Part shown: piece after piece, positions 17,451 to 25,752 of the stretch
Numbering within the stretch: position 1 is the first letter of the stretch
How the letters are laid out: the number at the start of each line of letters is the position of its first letter
From: Streptomyces sp. SJL17-4
GTDB lineage: Bacteria > Actinomycetota > Actinomycetes > Streptomycetales > Streptomycetaceae
DNA: 64,000 bases
Assembly (NCBI RefSeq): GCF_036826855.1
Contig: NZ_CP104578.1
Span: forward strand, 248,001-312,000
Direction: 5' to 3'
Notes under the pieces: generated by a model
What the model was told of the DNA's origin: nothing
Database searches by the model: none
The model's input: the letters and a program-made list of their open reading frames with translations, nothing else
Program-made: the position numbers and the translations under genes

Positions 17451-18713
17451 TTACGCGCGGCCTGCGGCCAGGTCCATCAGACGGGCGAGGACGCGTCCGC
17501 CGGAGCTGGAGACGCCGTCGTGCTCCCACTCGTTGGTGACCCAGACGCGGGTGGATCCGACCTCGCGTGCCGTGTGCAGCGAGAGGCCGGCGTCGACGTA
17601 CATGTCGTCGTGGTAGACGATCGCGGCGAGCGGGATCTCGTTGGCGGCGAGGCGGTGCGGGTCGTAGAGGGGGGGCCAGTCGGTCCGGGCGGCCAGTAGG
17701 TCGGCGGCGTCGGCGAAGGGGCGAAGGCCCGTGATCTCGCTGAACATCCAGGGGTAGATCATCTCGCCGGTGAGCAGCAGGGGATCGGCGTCTGCGGCGA
17801 ACTCGCCGCATGTGGTGAGGGCTCGGGAGGCCGACCAGCCGGTGGGGCCGGCGCCCTGCCCGTACAGGGTCTCCTGCATGACGGCGAAGAGCGGGTTGTC
17901 GGTGAAGCCCGTCAGCGTCATGACCTGGTGGAGGAAGGTGTCGGTCGGTGCGCCGTCCGGGTCGAGGGCTTCGTCGAGCAGCCAGTGCAGGCGCTCGAAT
18001 CCGTCCCCCATGCCGAGCAGGAGGCCGAGCGTACGGAGGCGGTGCGAGGTGAGCCGGTCCCCGTTCGGCAGGTGGACGTCGCCGGCCGTGAGGAGGTCTG
18101 CGATCTTCCGCAGGCGGGGGGCGTCCTCGGGGTAGCGGGCGTAGAAGTCGAGGACCCGGTCGCGGACGCGGGGGTAGGTACGGGCGTAGACGTCGTCGGC
18201 GGTGGTGGTGAGGCCGGGCAGGCCGCCGGTGACGTAGCAGGCCCGCAGGCCCTCGGGGGCCTGGGAGAGGTAGGTGAGGGTGATGAAGCCGCCGTAACTC
18301 TGGCCGAGGGTCTCCCATGGGGCGTCTCCGCACAGGTGCCGGCGGATCAGTTCCGCGTCGGCGACGATCGCGTCGGCGCGGAAACAGGACAGATGGGCGG
18401 CGAGCCGGTCCGGGGAGTGCCGGGCGGCGAAGCGGGCGGTGACGGGGGTGGAGCGGCCGGTGCCACGCTGGTCGAGCAGCAGGACCCGATGGGTCGTGAG
18501 CGCCTGGTCCAGCCAGCCGGGCGAACCGGTGGACGGACGCGGCGACTTGCCGCCCGGGCCGCCCTGGAGATACAGCAGCCAGGGCAGTTCCTCCTTCGCA
18601 CGGGCGGGGTCGACGACTTCGCGGGCGAAGACCTCGATCGTGGGTCCGCCGGGAGTCCTGTGGTCCAGGGGGACGGTGAACGTGTGGTCGACGGTGGCGT
18701 ATGCGGGGTTCAT
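17451..18713 (-). CDS. Alpha/beta hydrolase, S33 proline iminopeptidase-like
   Basis: 420 aa, no signal peptide, so intracellular. It has LLYLQGGPGG (oxyanion loop), LLDQRGTGRSTPV, the nucleophile elbow GQSYGG, and a late EWEHDG that should carry the catalytic His. These features match proline iminopeptidase-type S33 enzymes, which release N-terminal residues from short peptides. With the secreted metalloprotease 46 nt downstream it forms a probable two-gene unit: outside digestion followed by inside peptide trimming. Its promoter region (18714-18800) contains TGTGACATTGCA, similar to a palindromic TGTGACATTTCACA near the LysR gene. Confidence 0.85.
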   Translation of the reverse strand: MNPAYATVDHTFTVPLDHRTPGGPTIEVFAREVVDPARAKEELPWLLYLQGGPGGKSPRPSTGSPGWLDQALTTHRVLLLDQRGTGRSTPVTARFAARHSPDRLAAHLSCFRADAIVADAELIRRHLCGDAPWETLGQSYGGFITLTYLSQAPEGLRACYVTGGLPGLTTTADDVYARTYPRVRDRVLDFYARYPEDAPRLRKIADLLTAGDVHLPNGDRLTSHRLRTLGLLLGMGDGFERLHWLLDEALDPDGAPTDTFLHQVMTLTGFTDNPLFAVMQETLYGQGAGPTGWSASRALTTCGEFAADADPLLLTGEMIYPWMFSEITGLRPFADAADLLAARTDWPPLYDPHRLAANEIPLAAIVYHDDMYVDAGLSLHTAREVGSTRVWVTNEWEHDGVSSSGGRVLARLMDLAAGRA

Positions 18714-19136
18714 GGATCCCTTTCACGGCCGGGAGGAGGCCGAGCCCGTGGGATGTGACATTGCATTGGAGTGTGACGCCACGCCGCACGGCAGGAGGAG
18801 CCCTCAGTCGCCCATAACCCCGTGTTATGCCTCGGCCGCCCTGCTCGGCGCCCCGAGCCCGGCCGCTCCCCCGCCCGGCTGCTCCTTCCACCCGCGCTGC
18901 CCGAAGGCGCAGGCGATCTGCCGCGCTGAAGCCCCCTTGCTGCGGATCGCCGCCCCGGGCGGGCCCCGCCCGCTGCGGATCGCCGCCCCGGGGCAGGCCC
19001 CGCCAGGTCGCCTGCCACTTCCCCGAGAGCCCCTGAACGCCGGGCACGCGGGTGCGACCCGGGACGGATCGTCCCGGGTCGCACCCGTCACTCATGGGGC
19101 TACCACTTGGTGACGCGGACGGTCTCCCCGTACCCG
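18714..19136. other. Intergenic region with hydrolase promoter and repeats
   Basis: It holds the upstream region of the hydrolase gene, a 20-bp class direct repeat (CTGCGGATCGCCGCCCCGGG near 18940 and again near 18972), and the hairpin at 19049. No gene is supported. Confidence 0.5.
19049..19087 (-). terminator. Perfect 18-bp stem hairpin downstream of the M6 pseudogene
   Basis: Positions 19049-19066 pair perfectly with 19070-19087 around a 3-nt loop (arms begin CGGGTGCGACCC). This is an unusually long perfect stem and a likely factor-independent terminator for the minus-strand gene that once ended here. Confidence 0.75.
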
Positions 19137-19803
19137 TCAGGCGTCCACCTTGTAGACCAGCGCGCCCGTCGAGCAGGCGCCGCCGTCCGCCTGGACCGCC
19201 CCTCTCGACTCCACGACGCACGCGGTACCGGGGCCGGTGCGGATCACCGCCATCTTCGTTCCGCTGCCGTACTCGACCGCGGTGAGGTACACGGTGTCGC
19301 TGCCGGCCGAAGCCCGGCACACGACCTGGCTGTCCATGGTCCAGCCGAACTTCCAGGAGTGCCGGGCGAAGAACTGCGAGCCTCGTCCGCCGATGAGCCC
19401 ATGACGTCCCAGCCCGCGACGAAGCGATGGGCGTCGGCGCCCGGCCGTACGAGGCGTTCCACAGTCAGTCGGCCCCCGGCGTGAGCTGGGCGGCGACATC
19501 TGCCGGGGCCTCGGTCGCGGGGGCATCGGGGAAGTCGACGAAGATCATGCCGACGCGAACGGTGCCGGAGGGGCGCTCGAAGACGGACCAGTCCGTGTCG
19601 TGTCCCTCGTCCGTCCAGCCGGTGGCGCCGTCCAGGGCACAGGCGGAGACGGGATCCGTGGCCCCACGCGCCACCGGAGCGGTACCGGGCAGGAGCAGCG
19701 GCAGTACCGCGAGCAGGGGCGCCGCGAACAGGGCGCGAACGGGCAGGAAGGCGGGGCGCACTCTCACGTGATCACGACCTTCCAGGTAGATAGCGTGTGA
19801 CAT
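19137..19803 (-). pseudogene. Decayed M6-type metalloprotease lacking its catalytic centre
   Basis: The N-terminal 112 codons are intact: signal peptide, then GATGWTDEGHDTDWSVFERP and VGMIFVDFPDAPATEAPADV, closely matching the intact M6 gene at 16220. A TGA then follows TPGAD where the paralogue reads AADW. Beyond it LWNASYGR is joined almost directly to RFVAGWDVMG, so about 120 residues containing HETGH are deleted. The rest (GSQFFARHSWKFGWTMDSQV then VCRASAGSDTVYLTAVEYG) continues in another frame and ends early at VYKVDA. Nonsense codon, deletion and frameshift together make it a clear pseudogene. Confidence 0.85.
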
Positions 19804-19829
19804 TTCACATAGCTTGCGGTTGTCGCAAG
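19796..19829. promoter_or_regulatory. Candidate LysR operator region
   Basis: Two perfect inverted repeats lie side by side: TGTGA-catt-TCACA (19796-19809) and CTTGCG-gttgt-CGCAAG (19813-19829). They lie between the dead M6 gene and the divergent LysR gene, about 40 nt before the lysR start. The arrangement resembles the divergent LysR-snapalysin promoters of Streptomyces. The target assignment is inferred. Confidence 0.5.
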
Positions 19830-19868
19830 GGTTTCCTGAAGCCGTCGTCGGTCCATAACATCCGCGCC

Positions 19869-20837
19869 ATGGATCTGGAGGTACGCCATCTCCGAGTGGT
19901 GTGCGCGATCGCCGAGGCCGGCAGCCTCACGCGCGCAGCCGCCTCGCTCGGCATGACCCAGCCCGGACTCAGCGCCCAACTGCGCCGTATCGAGGCCATG
20001 CTGGGCGGAGTCCTGTTCCACCGAGGACAGGAGGGGGCCGTCGCCACGCCCTTCGGAGAGCTGGTGCTCGACCGGGCCCGCTCCGTCCTCCCCGGTATGG
20101 ACGGCCTGATCGCCGACACCGCCCGCGCGGCCCGCCGGATGTCGGCCTGCGACCGTGTCCGCATCGGCTCGGTCGGTGCGCCACTTCTCGGTCAACTCGT
20201 CCTGGCCGTCAAGGCCGTACTACCGGACGCCCAGGTGACAGCGCGCTGCCAGCACTCCCCCGTCACACTCCTCGACGAACTGGCGGCGGACCGGCTGGAG
20301 GCGGCCGTACTCGGCGACCACCCCGACCAGCGGCTGCCGCAGCGCGACGGCGTGACGCTCCATCCCCTCGCCACCGAACCGGTCTTCGCCCTGCTGCCCG
20401 CCGCTCACCCGCTGGCAGGGCTGGAAGAGGTCCCGCTCACCGCCCTCCTGGACGAGGACTGGGCCGTGCCCCGTCCCGACGGCGACCTGACCCGGGAGTA
20501 CTGGTCGTCGATCTGCGCGGCGGCCGGGCGGCACCCGTTCGCCCCGTACGAGGCCGAGGGCCGCCCGCTCATCGAGCTGGTCCGCGCGGGCCTGGCGGTC
20601 AGCCTCTGCCAGGCCACCTTCATCGAGGTCCCAGGCACCGCCGTACGCCCCCTGACCGGAAACCCCCTGTGGTACCGGCACGTCCTGGCCTGGCACACGG
20701 ACGGCCCGCTCGCTCCCCACGGCGACGACATCCTCCACCGAGTCGCCGCCGGCCACCGGGGCACGTGCGCCGCCGCCCCCGCTTACGCGCGCTGGCGCGC
20801 TCGACATCCGCAAGCGACTGGCCCTGCGGCTACCTGA
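19869..20837 (+). CDS. LysR-family transcriptional regulator
   Basis: 322 aa. The N-terminal winged helix-turn-helix reads VRHLRVVCAIAEAGSLTRAA, SLGMTQPGLSAQLRRIEAML. A type-2 periplasmic-binding-like effector domain (about 95-300) follows. The ATG at 19869 aligns with the usual LysR start, three residues before the helix-turn-helix region. It is divergent from an M6 metalloprotease pseudogene, recalling LysR activators of secreted proteases. With its original neighbour dead, its live target may be the hydrolase-M6 pair at 16.2-18.7 kb or itself. Confidence 0.88.
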   Translation: MDLEVRHLRVVCAIAEAGSLTRAAASLGMTQPGLSAQLRRIEAMLGGVLFHRGQEGAVATPFGELVLDRARSVLPGMDGLIADTARAARRMSACDRVRIGSVGAPLLGQLVLAVKAVLPDAQVTARCQHSPVTLLDELAADRLEAAVLGDHPDQRLPQRDGVTLHPLATEPVFALLPAAHPLAGLEEVPLTALLDEDWAVPRPDGDLTREYWSSICAAAGRHPFAPYEAEGRPLIELVRAGLAVSLCQATFIEVPGTAVRPLTGNPLWYRHVLAWHTDGPLAPHGDDILHRVAAGHRGTCAAAPAYARWRARHPQATGPAAT

Positions 20838-20909
20838 GTTCACTGTCGGCCGCGACAAGGACCGACGAGAGGACACGGCCGCCGGATACGACATGGCTAA
20901 CATGACGGG

Positions 20910-21065
20910 ATGAGCGACGACACGTACGACGACTCCGCCCCGAACCGGTCAGGTGCCTCGCGGTCCGGGAAGCCCCTGTCGCTGAGCCCGCTCAGGCAGG
21001 CGATCCGGTGGGAGACGCTCGCCATTCTCGCAGTGCTCCTCCTCTGCGTCTTCGCGTTCGCCTAG
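20910..21065 (+). CDS. Small single-pass membrane protein
   Basis: 51 aa. A hydrophilic, Ser/Asp-rich N-terminus (MSDDTYDDSAPNRSG) and a conserved-looking SPLRQAIRWE precede one C-terminal transmembrane helix (TLAILAVLLLCVFAFA). The ATG lies 72 nt after the LysR gene, with CATGACGGG upstream. No function is recognised. Proteins of this shape are common in Streptomyces and probably sit in the membrane with the N-terminus inside. Confidence 0.6.
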   Translation: MSDDTYDDSAPNRSGASRSGKPLSLSPLRQAIRWETLAILAVLLLCVFAFA

Positions 21066-21119
21066 CCTGCCCCGCCCGCGATCGCGACCGGTCGGGACCC
21101 TGGCCGGGGTTTGTGAAAG

Positions 21120-21616
21120 TCGTCAACCGTAGGTGTTGGTGTGCTTGGAGGTGCGCTCCCCACGCCTCGTCGACGATGAGGGGCACACCCTGCTCGTGGC
21201 AAGCCTCGGCGATGGCGGACAGCTCGGCGCAGGTGCCGTACGGCGAGGACGAGGCCCGACACCACCGACTTGTGCGCGTCGCGTCCCACGAGGGGCTTCT
21301 CGTGGGGTCCGGCCACGGACAGCATGACGGCTTTGACCGAGAGCGAGCTGCCGCAGGTCGAGAAGAAGGTGTGCTCCGCGCCGACGGCGTCCGCCATGAT
21401 CTCCTGGGCCTCGGCGACGACACCTTGGGACGAGGTCCGGTCGTCGAGGCCGCCGGTGGCGAGGACGTCGGACCGGAACACGTCGTCACCGAGGATGGCC
21501 CGCACGTGGGGGTCCGCGCCTCGTCCCTGTTTGTGGCCGGGCGGCGTGAACGGGGTGCGGCGCTTCGCGTGGTAGGCGGCCAGCGCGTCGAGTACGGGTG
21601 CCTGTGAGCGATCCAT
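21120..21616 (-). pseudogene. Truncated, frameshifted Orn/Lys/Arg decarboxylase
   Basis: From an ATG at 21616 the protein begins MDRSQAPVLDALAAYHAKRR and contains TPFTPPGHKQGRGADP, AVGAEHTFFSTCGSSLSVKA and GRDAHKSVVSGL, all typical of the PLP-dependent group III decarboxylase N-terminal half. Near 21250 the frame breaks; the continuation (YGTCAELSAIAEACHEQGVP then LIVDEAWGAHL) lies in a second frame. The gene then stops short near 21120, losing the PLP-lysine region and the C-terminal half. It is a pseudogene of about 500 of an expected 1,450 bases. Confidence 0.85.
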
Positions 21617-21669
21617 GACCTGCGCGTACCCGTCAGAACGGGGCAAAAACCCCAGGGGCCGACGAGGGC

Positions 21670-21700
21670 GCCCGCGCGGCGCCGGTGGCGCCACGCGGGC
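21670..21700. terminator. Hairpin downstream of the GH9 gene
   Basis: A 14-bp stem (21670-21683 with 21687-21700, one mismatch, 3-nt loop) sits 22 nt after the end of the minus-strand GH9 gene. It is a good terminator candidate for that gene and insulates the decarboxylase remnant. Confidence 0.65.
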
Positions 21701-21721
21701 TCGCCCTGCTGTCGAGCGCCG

Positions 21722-23962
21722 TCAGCGCTGGTCGGCCACGAAGGAGGCCATCCAGGTGAGGGCGGAGTTCCAGTTGATGGTGAGTTCGTTGGTCGACCAG
21801 GACTGGATGTCGTCGATGAAGCAGAACTGTCCGATGCAGCCCTGGAGTTTGCTCTGAGCGAGCGGGTCCTGGATGCTCGAGTTCGGACCGCCGGACAGCG
21901 AGCCGACGGGCGGACGGGGCAGCTTCGGGTCGAGCTGGCGGGCGTACCAGCGGCTGTGCTGGTTCTCCGCGCTGACCTCGCCGTAGCCGGTGACGTACGA
22001 GATGTTCAGGGCGTTGCGGCCAAAGATGTAGTCCATGCTCTGGACGGCCCCGTCGCGGTACTTCGCGCTGCCGGTGATGTCGTAGGCGGTGGCCAGGACG
22101 ACGGCATTGTTGAGCATCTGGTGGGTGGAGCCCCAGTCGTACGTGTGGCTCGCGGGGGCGTACGGCATGCCGTACGGGTGGGCCTTCAGCGTGGCCAGGT
22201 AGCGGTCGGCTCCCTCGCGTACGGACTGGCGGACCTTGTCGCGACCGGGCAGCCGGTTCGGGACGGTGGCGAGGTCGAGCCGGGCGGGGACGGCCGTGCC
22301 CGCCCAGTCGAAGCTGATCGGCTTGAAGATGTCGGCGCTGTGGACCGGGGACTTCAGGATGTGGTCCTCGAACTCCTTGGCACCCGTGGTCAGGTACAGC
22401 TCGGTCGCCGCCCAGTAGAACTCGTCGGTGACGTCACGATCGGCGTAAGTGCCGCCGCCGATGCCGTCGCTCTCGGAGGCGAGGACGTCGGGGTGGGCGA
22501 GGGCCGCGGCCCAGGCCTTGCGGGCCGCGGCGAGCGCGGTGGCCGCGAACCGGGAGTCGTACGGCTTGTACAGGCGGGCCGCCTGGGCGGCGGTCGCGGC
22601 GAGGTTCAGGGTGGCCGCGGTGGTCGGCGGGTGCAGTTCGCGCTTCTGCGGGTCGGCGGAGGGCATCAGCGGCAGGCCGGTCCACTGCTCGTCGTGGATC
22701 TTGTGGTGGGCCATGCCGGCGAGCGGCTTGCCGTCCGGCACCTGCATCTTGAGCAGGAACTCCAGCTCCCAGCGGGCCTCGTCGAGGATGTCGGGGACCT
22801 TGTTGCCGCTCTCGGGGATGTTCAGCGAGCCGTCGCCCAGTTTCTCGGCCTGCCCGGTGCGGGCGAACTTGGCGCGCTCGTAGGTGCTGAGGAGCTGCCA
22901 GACGGAGATGCCGCCGTTGACGACGTACTTGCCGTGGTCGCCGGCGTCGTACCAGCCGCCTGTGACGTCGAGCGTGTAGTCGCAGACGCCGGGCTGGCAG
23001 GGCACGTTCCCGTCGCCCTGGTTGGGGGCGATGTCGACGTGACCGGCCTCGCGGCCGTACCCGGGCCGCAGGTCGTCGCGGATCGCGGTCCCGCTGCGCT
23101 GGGTGTAGTAGAACTTCGCGGCGTCCAGGCGGAGTTTCTCGTAGGCGGCGGTGCCGATGTCGAAGGGCCGGCTGGTCTCGCCGTCGGCGACCAGGGTGAG
23201 GCCCGTCCCCGCGGTGCGGTGGTCGCTGAAGTGGATCGAGTGGACGTTCTGTCCGGAGGAGGGGTCCACGCCGCGCGGGACGCTCCAGCCGCGGGCGATG
23301 ACGGCGCCGGAGGCGTTCTTCAGCTGCCACGGCTGCCGCACGGTCGCGTCGGTGACGAGAGTGGCGTTCTTGGGCCCGCCGGGCAGGTAGCCGACTTGGT
23401 TGACCCGGACCCGGGGGCCGGTGTCGGGCTCGTACCGCTCCGGCGGCACCCCGCCCAGGAGTGACACGTCGTCCAGACAGAAGCGCCAGGGGTCCGCGGC
23501 GCCGCCGAGCTGGAAGGCGACCTGCCCCTGGGTGGTGTCGACGGGGGAGGCGAAGGTGTAGGTGTACGTGTTCCCGGAGACGCTCAGCTGCGGTGTGACC
23601 TCGTGGTACGCGTCGTACGGCGAGACCTGCAGGCCCACGACGGCACGGACGGAGTTGCCCTCGGGGGTGCCCGTCGCGCTGAAGCTGAACCGGTAGGACT
23701 CCCCCTTCACGAGCGTGAGGTCGTTCTGGCCGACGCCGGCGTCCCAGCGGTTCACCGTGCCGCCCGGCACGTCGGCGCAGACCCTGCCGTCGGACAGCCC
23801 CAGGGTGACGTTGTCCGACCACCACCCGTCGGTGGTCGTGTCGAAGGTGCCGTTCCTGATCTGCTCGACCTCGTCCGCCCCGGCAGGGCCGGCGGGCACC
23901 GCGGTGAGGCCCGCCGCCATCAGGGCGGTCAGGGAGAGCAGGGCCGTTCTACGTCTGTTCAC
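21722..23962 (-). CDS. Secreted GH9 endoglucanase with N-terminal CBM4-type and Ig-like domains
   Basis: 746 aa from a GTG at 23962, with AGGAG upstream. Layout: signal peptide (about 1-29, [18 protein letters not shown]); a CBM4/9-type jelly roll (about 30-170, [20 protein letters not shown]); an Ig-like cellulase N-terminal domain (about 180-275, [20 protein letters not shown]); and the GH9 (alpha/alpha)6 catalytic domain (about 280-740). GH9 signatures are [16 protein letters not shown] with the catalytic-base Asp pair, [12 protein letters not shown], and [15 protein letters not shown] with the proton-donor Glu. It hydrolyses beta-1,4-glucan outside the cell. Two TGGGAGCGCTCCCA operators lie upstream, indicating CebR-type repression relieved by cello-oligosaccharides. 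Confidence 0.95.
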   Translation of the reverse strand: MNRRRTALLSLTALMAAGLTAVPAGPAGADEVEQIRNGTFDTTTDGWWSDNVTLGLSDGRVCADVPGGTVNRWDAGVGQNDLTLVKGESYRFSFSATGTPEGNSVRAVVGLQVSPYDAYHEVTPQLSVSGNTYTYTFASPVDTTQGQVAFQLGGAADPWRFCLDDVSLLGGVPPERYEPDTGPRVRVNQVGYLPGGPKNATLVTDATVRQPWQLKNASGAVIARGWSVPRGVDPSSGQNVHSIHFSDHRTAGTGLTLVADGETSRPFDIGTAAYEKLRLDAAKFYYTQRSGTAIRDDLRPGYGREAGHVDIAPNQGDGNVPCQPGVCDYTLDVTGGWYDAGDHGKYVVNGGISVWQLLSTYERAKFARTGQAEKLGDGSLNIPESGNKVPDILDEARWELEFLLKMQVPDGKPLAGMAHHKIHDEQWTGLPLMPSADPQKRELHPPTTAATLNLAATAAQAARLYKPYDSRFAATALAAARKAWAAALAHPDVLASESDGIGGGTYADRDVTDEFYWAATELYLTTGAKEFEDHILKSPVHSADIFKPISFDWAGTAVPARLDLATVPNRLPGRDKVRQSVREGADRYLATLKAHPYGMPYAPASHTYDWGSTHQMLNNAVVLATAYDITGSAKYRDGAVQSMDYIFGRNALNISYVTGYGEVSAENQHSRWYARQLDPKLPRPPVGSLSGGPNSSIQDPLAQSKLQGCIGQFCFIDDIQSWSTNELTINWNSALTWMASFVADQR

Positions 23963-23991
23963 GTCTGGGCTCCTCGATGGGGGCGAGCGGC

Positions 23992-24023
23992 TCGCCGATA
24001 TGGGAGCGCTCCCATATCGGCGA
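23992..24023. promoter_or_regulatory. CebR-type operator inside a 32-bp perfect palindrome (GH9 promoter)
   Basis: TGGGAGCGCTCCCA at 24001-24014 equals the CebR consensus. The palindrome extends perfectly to 23992-24023, with outer arms TCGCCGATA and TATCGGCGA. It lies 30-60 nt before the GH9 start codon, where a bound repressor would block transcription. Confidence 0.9.
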
Positions 24024-24178
24024 TGGCCATATTCGCGGCACCGGTGCGGCGCCGTCAACGGCCCGGACGGAATGGGATGCCCGAGGCGTCACCTTGCCGC
24101 GGAACACGTCCGGAACGGACCCCGCCGCGACGGGTTGTCAGGTACACCCTCAGCTCCTACAGTGCACCGAGCCAGGGG

Positions 24179-24192
24179 TGGGAGCGCTCCCA
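24179..24192. promoter_or_regulatory. CebR-type operator, GH12 side
   Basis: A second exact TGGGAGCGCTCCCA, about 200 nt before the GH12 start and 217 nt before the divergent GH9 start. With the site at 24001 it brackets the shared intergenic region, so both endoglucanase genes are probably under the cello-oligosaccharide-responsive repressor. Confidence 0.9.
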
Positions 24193-24286
24193 AAAGGTCC
24201 GTGACGTTCCCTGCCCACGGCACCACTCACCGCGCGCCCTTTCGGTCACCCCGTCCAGCGCCCGCCCAGCACCCGTTACCTCACCT

Positions 24287-24370
24287 CTTCAATCATCACT
24301 TCACCCACTCCTTCACCCACTCCTTCACCCACCCCTTCACCCACTACTTCGATCACTACTTCGATCACTG
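24287..24370 (+). repeat. Seven-copy 12-bp tandem repeat in the GH12 leader
   Basis: Seven 12-bp units of the type CTTCACCCACTC, drifting to CTTCAATCATCA at the start and CTTCGATCACTG at the end, run up to 20 nt before the GH12 start codon. The strand is C/T/A-rich and nearly G-free, so the transcript leader would be largely unstructured. Confidence 0.85.
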
Positions 24371-24389
24371 CTTGAGAGAGGCCTCCCGC

Positions 24390-25517
24390 ATGCCGGCGTC
24401 ACCGCACCGCCTCAGCACCCCTCGTGGCATGCTCGCCACGTTGCTCATCGCCCTGGCCACCGTCGCGGCACTCATGACCGCCGCGCCGGTGGCCCGGGCC
24501 GACACGCTGATCTGCGAGCAGTACGGCTCGACCACGATCCAGGGCCGTTACGTGGTCCAGAACAACCGCTGGGGCACCGGCGCCGCCCAGTGCGTCACCG
24601 CCACCGACACCGGCTTCCGGGTGACCCGGGCCGACGGGGGCGTGCCCACCAACGGCGCCCCGAAGTCGTACCCCTCGGTCTTCAACGGCTGTCACTACAC
24701 GAACTGTTCGCCGGGGACCAAGCTCCCCGCGCAGGTCAGCGGCATCGCCACGGCACCGAGCAGCATCTCGTACGGCTACGTCGGCGACGCGACGTACAAC
24801 GCCTCGTACGACATCTGGCTGGACCCCACACCCAGGACCGACGGGGTGAACCGGACCGAGATCATGATCTGGTTCAACAAGGTCGGCCCCATCCAGCCGA
24901 TCGGCTCACAGGTCGGCACCGCCACGGTCGGCGGGCGCGGCTGGCAGGTGTGGACGGGCAGCAACGGCGCCAACGACGTCATCTCCTTCGTCGCCCCGTC
25001 GGCCATCGCCGGCTGGGACTTCGACGTCATGGACTTCGTCCGGGAGACCGTCTCGCGCGGCATGGCCCAGAACAACTGGTACCTGACGAGCGTCCAGGCC
25101 GGCTTCGAGCCGTGGCAGAACGGCGCCGGGCTCACCGTGAACTCCTTCTCCTCCGCGGTGAACCTCGGCGCACCGGGCACCGGCGAGCCGGGTCCCGGCC
25201 CTGCGACGGCCTGCAAGGTGACGTACGCGCCGAACGTCTGGACCGGCGGCTTCACGGCCGAAGTCACGGTCGCCAACACCGGTTCGACCCCGGTCGACAA
25301 CTGGACGCTGTCCTTCGCCCTGCCCTCCGGGCAGCGCATCACCCAGGCGTGGAACGCCACCGTCCCCACGGCCTCCGGGACCGTGACGGCGACCGGGCTC
25401 GCGCACAACGCGCGGATCGCGGCCGGAGCCAGTCAGACGTTCGGCTTCCAGGGCACGTACAGCGGCGGGTTCGCCGCGCCGTCCGGGTTCAGCCTCAACG
25501 GCACCGCCTGCGTATGA
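24390..25517 (+). CDS. Secreted GH12 endoglucanase with C-terminal CBM2
   Basis: 375 aa. The signal peptide (about 1-37, LLIALATVAALMTAAPVARA) precedes a GH12 beta-jelly-roll domain (about 38-265, LICEQYGSTTIQGRYVVQNN). The nucleophile Glu is in VNRTEIMIWFNKVGPIQPIG; the acid/base Glu is likely in DVMDFVRETVSRG. A short PGTGEPGPGP linker joins a CBM2 (about 275-375, CKVTYAPNVWTGGFTAEVTV ... LNGTACV) that binds crystalline cellulose. It cuts beta-1,4-glucan or xyloglucan outside the cell. The ATG at 24390 follows GAGAGAG. Divergent from GH9 and sharing its CebR-type operators. Confidence 0.94.
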   Translation: MPASPHRLSTPRGMLATLLIALATVAALMTAAPVARADTLICEQYGSTTIQGRYVVQNNRWGTGAAQCVTATDTGFRVTRADGGVPTNGAPKSYPSVFNGCHYTNCSPGTKLPAQVSGIATAPSSISYGYVGDATYNASYDIWLDPTPRTDGVNRTEIMIWFNKVGPIQPIGSQVGTATVGGRGWQVWTGSNGANDVISFVAPSAIAGWDFDVMDFVRETVSRGMAQNNWYLTSVQAGFEPWQNGAGLTVNSFSSAVNLGAPGTGEPGPGPATACKVTYAPNVWTGGFTAEVTVANTGSTPVDNWTLSFALPSGQRITQAWNATVPTASGTVTATGLAHNARIAAGASQTFGFQGTYSGGFAAPSGFSLNGTACV

Positions 25518-25531
25518 CCTGATCCGCGGCC

Positions 25532-25555
25532 GGTCCGGCCCTGATCCGCCGGACC
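25532..25555 (+). terminator. Hairpin after GH12
   Basis: GGTCCGGC (25532-25539) pairs with GCCGGACC (25548-25555) around an 8-nt loop, 15 nt beyond the GH12 stop. It is modest in length, so it may attenuate instead of fully stopping transcription into the LPMO gene. Confidence 0.5.
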
Positions 25556-25658
25556 CGCCCGGCCGCCCGCGCGCCCGACCGGCGCGGCGCCTCCCCAGAT
25601 CGCCTCGCCCCTCCGGCGGAGTCCCGCCCCGGAAGGGCGAGGCGCACCACCGCACGAC

Positions 25659-25698
25659 ACCGCACCGCACCGCACCGCACCGCACCGCACCGCACCGC
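25659..25698 (+). repeat. Pentanucleotide repeat (ACCGC)8 upstream of the LPMO gene
   Basis: Eight perfect ACCGC units, plus imperfect copies before them, lie 55 nt ahead of the LPMO start. Such short tandem repeats can change copy number by slippage and so alter promoter or leader spacing. Confidence 0.85.
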
Positions 25699-25752
25699 AA
25701 GAGGAGAACACCTACCTCGGAACGCTCCCCACCCACACTCACAGGAGAAACA

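Noticed and set aside
24287..24370. CRISPR-like array
   Set aside because: Units are contiguous 12-mers without spacers; a simple tandem repeat.
25433..25711. Cys-rich minus-strand ORF (CGAVRCGAV repeats)
   Set aside because: It is only the antisense translation of the ACCGC microsatellite and the LPMO leader.
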